Assembly (NCBI RefSeq): GCF_020283565.1
Contig: NC_060061.1
Span: 41,267,362-41,331,361 of the forward strand
Length of the DNA: 64,000 nucleotides
Direction: 5' to 3'
Source of the DNA: Trifolium pratense
Taxonomy: Eukaryota; Streptophyta; Magnoliopsida; Fabales; Fabaceae
Positions within the stretch are counted from its first letter, which is position 1. Every line of letters starts with the position of its first letter. The position numbers were made by a program, and so were the translations under genes. The notes beneath the pieces are model-generated. The model was not told the DNA's origin and made no database searches. It saw only the letters and a program-made list of their open reading frames with translations. Shown one piece after another: positions 57,571 through 64,000 of the stretch.

Positions 57571-58955
57571 CAAGTTTTTCATCCATCTGTACAATATAAT
57601 TTTTAAACTATCTTTTATAAAAAGTTTATATAAATTTCCTTATCATATCATGTAATTTTGGATGGAAGCCAAGTTGACATATTGAGTTTGAATTTTGGTA
57701 AAGAATGAGACTCATGGAAAGGAAAAACACCTTAGGGGACACTGCATGTTTTGCAGGAGGGCTTGATGTGCATTTTTGTGTGGCTTTTATTTTTGTGATG
57801 CCTCTTGGTTTAAGAAGTAGGATTTGTTGAACCTTGGTAGTTGGTTTTATTCCAAGATATTTTGCAAGGCAACTCTTTGGTTTGCGTTTTTTAATACCAT
57901 GACTTCGGATTTTTTTATTGTCATTCATCAAGATTTCTTATGCTTTTGTTTGGCATGTTCGATAATTAATTTGTTTTTACAAATAAAGTAACTAAGAAAA
58001 TTGGGCAATTACACAATGAGCTAAATGATGAATCTGACAACTGAATTTCATTAACATTTCATTACAATTACGGCCGAGGTTGGATGATTTAGGTCGATTA
58101 GGGGAGAAGGTGGGTTTGTGACTTCTGTCATTTTTTTTTTATATCTAAGCCATTGATTTAATTTAGTGCCACATGTCATTCAACTGGAGAGGATCTGAAC
58201 GCTTCCTTATATATGATATGACTATGGACTCAGACACACATATGAAGTTTGATCACGAGATATGAATCCTAGTTTGGGATATACCTTATCATAACTCAAA
58301 TAAATTTTTAATAGTGTTCTGCTAGGGTTTACTCTTTGATCTAGGTGTTTCTCTTTGATCTAGGGTTTACTCATAAATAAATCTTTTAACTACGGTTTGC
58401 CGCTGATCAACTAAGATGGATGTGTATTGAGGGATAAATCAATTCACATGTTTTGTAAATTGTAGAAAAAAAATATGGCGTGAAGATTTAGCACACATGG
58501 CTTTGGAAAGAAAGAATATGCCAAGAAATATGTTGGCAGGTTTGTATTGTGAGGAATCGTTCAACGGGCAACTCACCAACCATGGTCATCATCGATTTTT
58601 GTGATTGCGTGTTTGCCACTGTTTGAGCTTTAGATTCGTGGTTGGCATTTCTGATCTTTGTTTCTCTTATTATTTCCAGTTCTATTGAGATGTGCAGATT
58701 TCAAGGTTTTAAGGTTTGTCGCCCCCTTCACCTCATTTTTTTTTTTTAATATATATTTCAGTTCTGGCAGTTCGAGACCCCTACCGATAATTGCATGTCT
58801 TATGTTATTGTGCTCTTAGCTAAAAAAAACAAAAACTGAATAGTAATTAAATAAGTATGAATACACATCAAATCCAAGGGTACACCGGATGATTTTTTTG
58901 ACAAAATATAACAACTAATTATGCAAAATAGTTATGCATAACAGTCTGCACTCTG
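57571..58955. other. Non-coding stretch
   Basis: No supported gene. The minus frame at 57626-57931 is Lys-rich and without a domain. Short phrases such as 'ctctttgatctag' repeat near 58330-58370. Confidence 0.35.
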
Positions 58956-58960
58956 CAGAT

Positions 58961-59001
58961 TCAAACTTCTTTTAATTTACCTCTCTTTGATACCTGCTTA
59001 T
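58961..59001 (-). other. Alternative last exon of copy C (duplicate)
   Basis: A 41-bp segment has an acceptor (CTTCAAG), the same phase and a 13-codon end (DKQVSKRGKLKEV once joined), ending in TGA. It mirrors the last exon at 59878-59918 (DAQVSKEGNEKEV) in length and in the text downstream. It could serve as an alternative 3' exon or be a dead duplicate. Confidence 0.5.
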
Positions 59002-59877
59002 CTTGAAGAGGAAAGAAAAAACAAACTAAGTGGGATGCGATTATATCTCAGTGAGTTCCAACTAATCCATGATTATCATCCTAACCCAAAAACTGGATTC
59101 TTTAATAGTAATCAATTTATACATGTTTAACAATATTCAAATGTTGAACACACAATAAACTTTATTTTGTCAAGTTTTACCTACAGGGTCAATTGAGTGT
59201 AATTGGTCTCAGAGAGCCCTACGTATCTGGGTGATATATTAACTTTACAACACATATTCACTTTTCACATCATGTGTCACTTAATAACTTATCTTAATCA
59301 TACTTTAGTTTGTTAAGAACATAAAAATTCTATCCATTTTCTAACCATTGCAGCCCTAACTCCAATCACAGTTTAACTACAAGACCACTATAGCTCAAGA
59401 GGCGTCTCATCCTAGTGTTAGAGTTACAATTTCATCCACTAGTATTAAATTCAAGGACTGCTACGTCCAACCTGTAGTGGATCAGTCACATCCACTACAG
59501 TTGTAGCAGGCCCAAATGAAAAAAGACTACACGCCTAGTACAAAAACTAGGGGACACACGGTCACCTGTAGTATTGTGCTACGGCCGTAGCACACCCAGG
59601 TGTCAAAGGAGATCAAATTTCTCCTCTCTTTTACTTGGTTCCCTGCAATTGTAAAGGTCCAGAACAATCCATCAAATAAAATATATAGAATAATACTTAG
59701 GATGTCAACTTTAATACTGAATTATAGAAATTAAATCTGAAGATCACAGTGTACCACATCAAATGTTATATCAAGCACTTGTCTTAAATTAAATACCAGA
59801 TACAAAATGGATAATTATAAGATTAATTCAAGCACCAAAACATGATGCTAAAGATAACATCAAAGAGGCCTTGTAAG

Positions 59878-62181
59878 CTAAACTTCTTTTTCATTGCCCT
59901 CCTTTGATACTTGTGCATCTGAAAGAAAAAAACTAAGAGGTATGAGAAATAAATCTCATTGAATTCTTAACTAACTCCATTACCTTCCTGATACTCTCTA
60001 TTCTCACTATTATAAGAAAAACTAATTTTTAGGTTGATTGAAAAACTGATGAGTTTTCCAATAAACCTAACATGTGGTTTTTTGCTTATAATAGTCACCG
60101 GATGGAGTATATCTAAATTTTGTTAATTGATACAAATTAACAAATTTATTCTTAACAACACAGAGAAAATTACTAAGTTGCCCCTCAGTAAATCACATAA
60201 TCTCTAATATGACCTTGGGTTATGACATGTGCATTTAAGATTAAGAGAATATAATACCCATTGCTAATTGTTTCTGGATGTTACATTATCAATTATGATC
60301 TTTTATTTTTAAAATACAATAATTATGAATTTTGAACAATTTAGGCATATGAGCCACATCATTTAATACAAAAACATTAGAAAAAATACTAGTAAAACCA
60401 TTTCAATAAAGTTAATCAAAATTATCTAACCTTGTTTTTTCTGAAGCTCCATCATCAGCCTATTAAACTCAGCTTGGTTCCTTTCAATCTCCACTGACAA
60501 TAGAACATACTCATGTGAAATAAATGGTAAAGACCCAAAAATAAATGCTACCAATAAAGAAAGACCATTGAGGCATGTTACCTTCTCTAAGTATTGCTTT
60601 TTTTTCATGAACAGCAATTTCAAGTTTCAATTGGTGGTGCTCAATCTGCATTAACCACCTCTTATTTTTACATGCTTCCATTTGTGAATGAAGAGAATAT
60701 AATGTATCCTGCATATAGAAAATAAAAATTCATCTAAAAGGTCACAAGTTTTAGTTTAGGTAAATCTAGTGGAGATCTGGGGATCATGATTGTCCCTGTT
60801 ATGTTTTCACACAGTTCTACGTGGTAATGCATTTCAGTCGTTGATTTAAAATCGGACGGGCTAGATTGCACAGTCAAATGATATAGTAAAATGACCTCAA
60901 CAATCAATTTAAATCAGATGGCTGAGAGCTGTAACAGTCGATTTAAAACAGAAAATCTAATTCTGGGATCTGGAGCCCTTGTATTCTGGGATCCCATGAT
61001 TTATCCAGCCATGACATTTAAACAATTAGATCAAGATTGAATGACTCACATATTTTTCAATTGGATTCCGAATTTGTAGTTAATACATGAATAGACGAGT
61101 AATAATCCAATTAATCGTCCAAATCACTTCACTATATATTTATCTACTACAACGAATCCAATTAATATGATAGTAAAAAAATTGGATTCTTTGTAGTCGT
61201 AATCGGCCAATCAACATTTAGAAGAATAGATGAAGACCAAACAACACAAATTTTGAGTTGTATTTTAAATTTGATTTGTTGAAATTAGAATTCGAGTTGT
61301 TTGGTTCACATCGAGAGACCATAGGGTTTCACAATTGGAGAGAATTTAGGTCTCGCCCACACAAATGAACAAATATTAAAACGAAAAAAATCATAAATGA
61401 CAAGTTTTAAGATATTTAATGACATAAACCTGATAATATTTGTCCATTCGTTCCAAATGTGCCATATACTCGTTTTTCCTCGTTCTGAATTTTTTCTCCG
61501 CAGCTCGATGTGCTAGGATTCTATGAACAAGAGAAGACAAAAGAAGTAAAACTAAAATGTATCTTGTTATTGTTGACTATGTCCCTATAGTAAACAACAT
61601 TGAGGAGTTTTTGCTTGGAATAAAATCAATCCAATCAACTTCGAGTCAAGTTCATATTTTATAAAGCTAATAACATGAAACCCGAACTAACATAATAAAC
61701 CCGAACTAATTATTAAAAATTAACATACTGTTTGAGTTTCTTCGGATCCATTTTGTGTTGAGCTTGATCATCAACATCTGCACCTACAGTTGCACTACCA
61801 ACATTGATCTGGTTCTTCTCAACATGACCAAGATTTGATTTTTCTTTGCCCATGTTATTATTATTATTGTCCTGTGGATTTGCTTTTACTACACCGTCGC
61901 TCGCCTCTACTTCACCAAGGCCACTCTTCAAAGAGGGCCGCCATGGTCGAAATGCTGAAGGACCACTTGAAAAGGGCCTCAAAATGTTTGATTTCAAAAG
62001 CCCTGGTTGTTCTTTTAGCTGCATAATTTCTTTACCAATGGTTTTCTTCGTGAGGTCCTGGATTTTTTCTGATAAACAAGAAATAAAAATATGCATCTCA
62101 ATGAATTAAATTAAGGGACTCAAATTTACGTAAAAAAAAAAATTGTTAGAAAAAATAAATAAAAAACTAACCTTTTTCCAT
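59878..62181 (-). CDS. bZIP-like protein with His in place of the invariant Asn (copy C)
   Basis: Six exons (62172-62181, 61729-62068, 61430-61520, 60582-60708, 60431-60493, 59878-59918) fit GT-AG and phase, giving 223 aa. The N-terminal exon is Ser/Pro/Asn-rich and ends KMDPKKLKQ. The next 91-bp exon, of exactly the same length and phase as in copies A and B, gives ILAHRAAEKKFRTRKNEYMA. The bZIP signature N-x7-R appears as H-x7-R, with the basic residues kept. A coiled coil follows (LYSLHSQMEACKNKRWLMQI, LKLEIAVHEKKAIL, FNRLMMELQKKQ). It resembles group I bZIP proteins (VIP1, bZIP34/61), which act as nuclear regulators. Nuclear dimerisation is inferred, and DNA specificity is likely altered. 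The first exon is only ten bases (MEK), so the start is the weakest part. Confidence 0.75.
60720..61429. repeat. MITE-like sequence in copy C intron
   Basis: Within the intron between exons 3 and 4 of copy C, 'atctggggatcatgatt' at about 60776 and 'ctgggatcccatgattt' at about 60988 bracket roughly 230 bp with repeated 'gatttaaaatcgga'-type phrases. This looks like a small non-autonomous element, but its ends are not certain. Confidence 0.35.
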
Positions 62182-64000
62182 TACGAAAGCTTAAATTTCA
62201 CTCCGTCAGTATCACCGATTAGTATGAAATGAAAATTTATATATATGCGCATACACACATATGCATACATGTGTGTGCGCCACAGTCGTAGGGGATCGGC
62301 GTTCCACCTATATTTTTTTATTGTATATATGTAAAGATATTTTTCACCTTGTATTTATTTTTTATTATATATCGACAGAACTTACTATTTTTTCTAAATT
62401 TAGTTAAAATGTATCTTTACCTTTTCCAATTTTTCTTTTTTTAAAAATATATATTGAAAAAAAATAGCTTATAAGTTTTGCTCCATCCGTCTCAATATAT
62501 AAATCCTTCTAATGAAAAAACAAATTACATCTAATGTTATTTTACAATATCAATAAATATTATATTTTTTCTATGAAAGATAGATATTAATTTTTCATTA
62601 GCTATAATACCCCCTACTTATATATTATATTCTCTTTTTCCAAAACTCTTATAATTTCTCTCTTTTATAACGAATAACTTATAAACTAACTTAAATCAGT
62701 TAAATTAACTAGTTAATTTAATTGCCAATGTTTTATATCTTAATAGCTAAGGTTCATTTTCCTAGACAAAAGATATGGTACATTTAAAACTATTAATTAT
62801 TTTAACAAGAACAAAGCAATGAGTTTAAATGAAACATTTTTTTGACCAAATAATTAATACTAGTTTAAGCTTTTACATAAATTATTGTCAGAAAAAGTTT
62901 CCACATATAATAAAAATAATAATAATACTTTGGACAAAAAAATATTAATAACAAAAATAATAACAACAAGGACAAATACATCCCCTTTACTTATAAGATT
63001 TTAAAATATAAACAAAAAACGGGTCAAAAGAATTAATGTATTTGGTCTAAATTTTACACTAAATACATCAATATTTTGACCAATTTTTATTAATATTTTG
63101 GAATGGAGAAAGTAAGATGTAAATGACATAACAATAATAATAATAATTGGAAAAAAATAATATAAAAATAATATTCCCTCAATATATATTTACCAATGAA
63201 AGTCAATTTAATCAAAATAAATGTTATTTTTACTTTTCAATCCAATATTAATTGAAAAGAAGCAATATGACCCAACAATGTGAATAACAGTACATTGACC
63301 ATGATAAACCTAAACTGAACTAAACGTCCTTTGTTAGGTCGATTTTGTTCAGGTTTTATAACAACAAAACAAAAACCAAATGTTATTTCTGTCACACTTT
63401 TAGCCAGGGTAGTCAAAATGGGCTATCCGACCCTAAACGCGCCATCATGCATGGACGGTCTTCAAAGCTCTAGTCGTCCGGGCTAAAAAGCCTTGTTTGA
63501 ATACAAACTCTAAAAATACTATCTAAGCTCGAACCTATGTGGGTTGCCGGTTTGGCGGATTGTCCGAATTTTAATTTTTTTTGACATAATGTATTATTTT
63601 TTATATATACGGTAAAATAGTCTATCAAAATCAAATTTAAAATTGGTTTATGAGACTATAAAAGACGAAAACATCATGGAGGTTGAGCAATGTTTTATAA
63701 AATTCTACTGAAGAAAGGGTGATTAACATAACAGAATTGCATAGCATGTTAAAAATGCAAAAGCATGAAGTCATGTGCAATTTTAGAATAACGTTTTTAT
63801 TTAATGTGAAATAAAAGATCGAAACTCTGAAGCTCGATGAAGAATTATGAAACAATTAAAAGTTTTATTCTAGTGATTAAATACAATTATATATAATTTA
63901 ATGTATGGATTAAGGTGCTATAACAAATGGAACAAGTATATTAAGCCACACCTAAAGGGTACTTTGTTCAGTTTTTATTATAAATTTTTTTGGGTTTGTT
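62182..64000. other. AT-rich flank with Stowaway-like fragments
   Basis: No gene is seen. CTCCATCCGTCTCAATATAT at about 62493 and 'ttttggaatggagaaagta' at about 63098 look like diverged, opposed Stowaway termini. At 63405-63560 a GC-richer piece ('gggtagtcaaaatgggctat') resembles the end of a dispersed transposon. The open frame at 63637-63855 is unsupported. Confidence 0.4.

Overview
The window is plant nuclear DNA: very AT-rich, with multi-exon genes with GT-AG introns and dense, nested transposable elements. The gene set (ETO1-like, MRH1-like pseudokinase, At2g30100-like PPR) and the MITE, SINE and TRIM families suggest a papilionoid legume such as Medicago or a relative. The species is inferred, not proved. 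No bacterial-type operon, CRISPR array, rRNA gene or intact tRNA gene is visible.

Left part (1-28 kb). Three host genes are well supported. An MRH1/MDIS2-like receptor pseudokinase (+, 3396-6691) has lost its LRR exons but still splices in frame. An EOL2-like BTB/TPR protein (-, 7923-11438) has 4 exons and 924 aa. A chloroplast PPR protein of the At2g30100 type (-, 24716-27666) has 2 exons and 505 aa. One MITE family sits in an intron of each of the three. Between them lie a complete 303-bp TRIM, a CACTA element of about 4 kb with a 3-bp target duplication, SINEs, LINE RNase H remnants, and small hAT and Mutator-like elements with readable target-site duplications.

Middle and right part (28-62 kb). 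All recognisable host genes here belong to one divergent bZIP-derived family on the minus strand: a decayed copy (29310-33214), an exon-1 fragment (about 44270-44450), a copy with all six exons open (46314-49054, 261 aa), and a third divergent copy with six exons open (59878-62181, 223 aa). The first and third lie in a duplicated segment (about 27960-33730 and 45390-49567). All copies lack the invariant bZIP asparagine. One has a duplicated internal exon and one a duplicated terminal exon.

Interleaved are an Athila-like gypsy 5' end (33.9-35.8 kb), a minisatellite (35.8-36.6 kb), a young gag-only copia-type element with 752-bp LTRs (37176-41268) inserted into a LINE remnant, a long inverted repeat (42.3-43.2 kb), tandem Stowaway-like units (44.6-45.2 kb), a TIR element beside pieces of a broken FAR1/MULE transposase gene (51.1-52.5 and 57.1-57.6 kb), and a second gypsy LTR with a palindrome array (55.8-57.1 kb).

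Exon boundaries come from reading GT/AG sites and checking phase by hand. Family assignments rest on recognised motifs, not on database searches.
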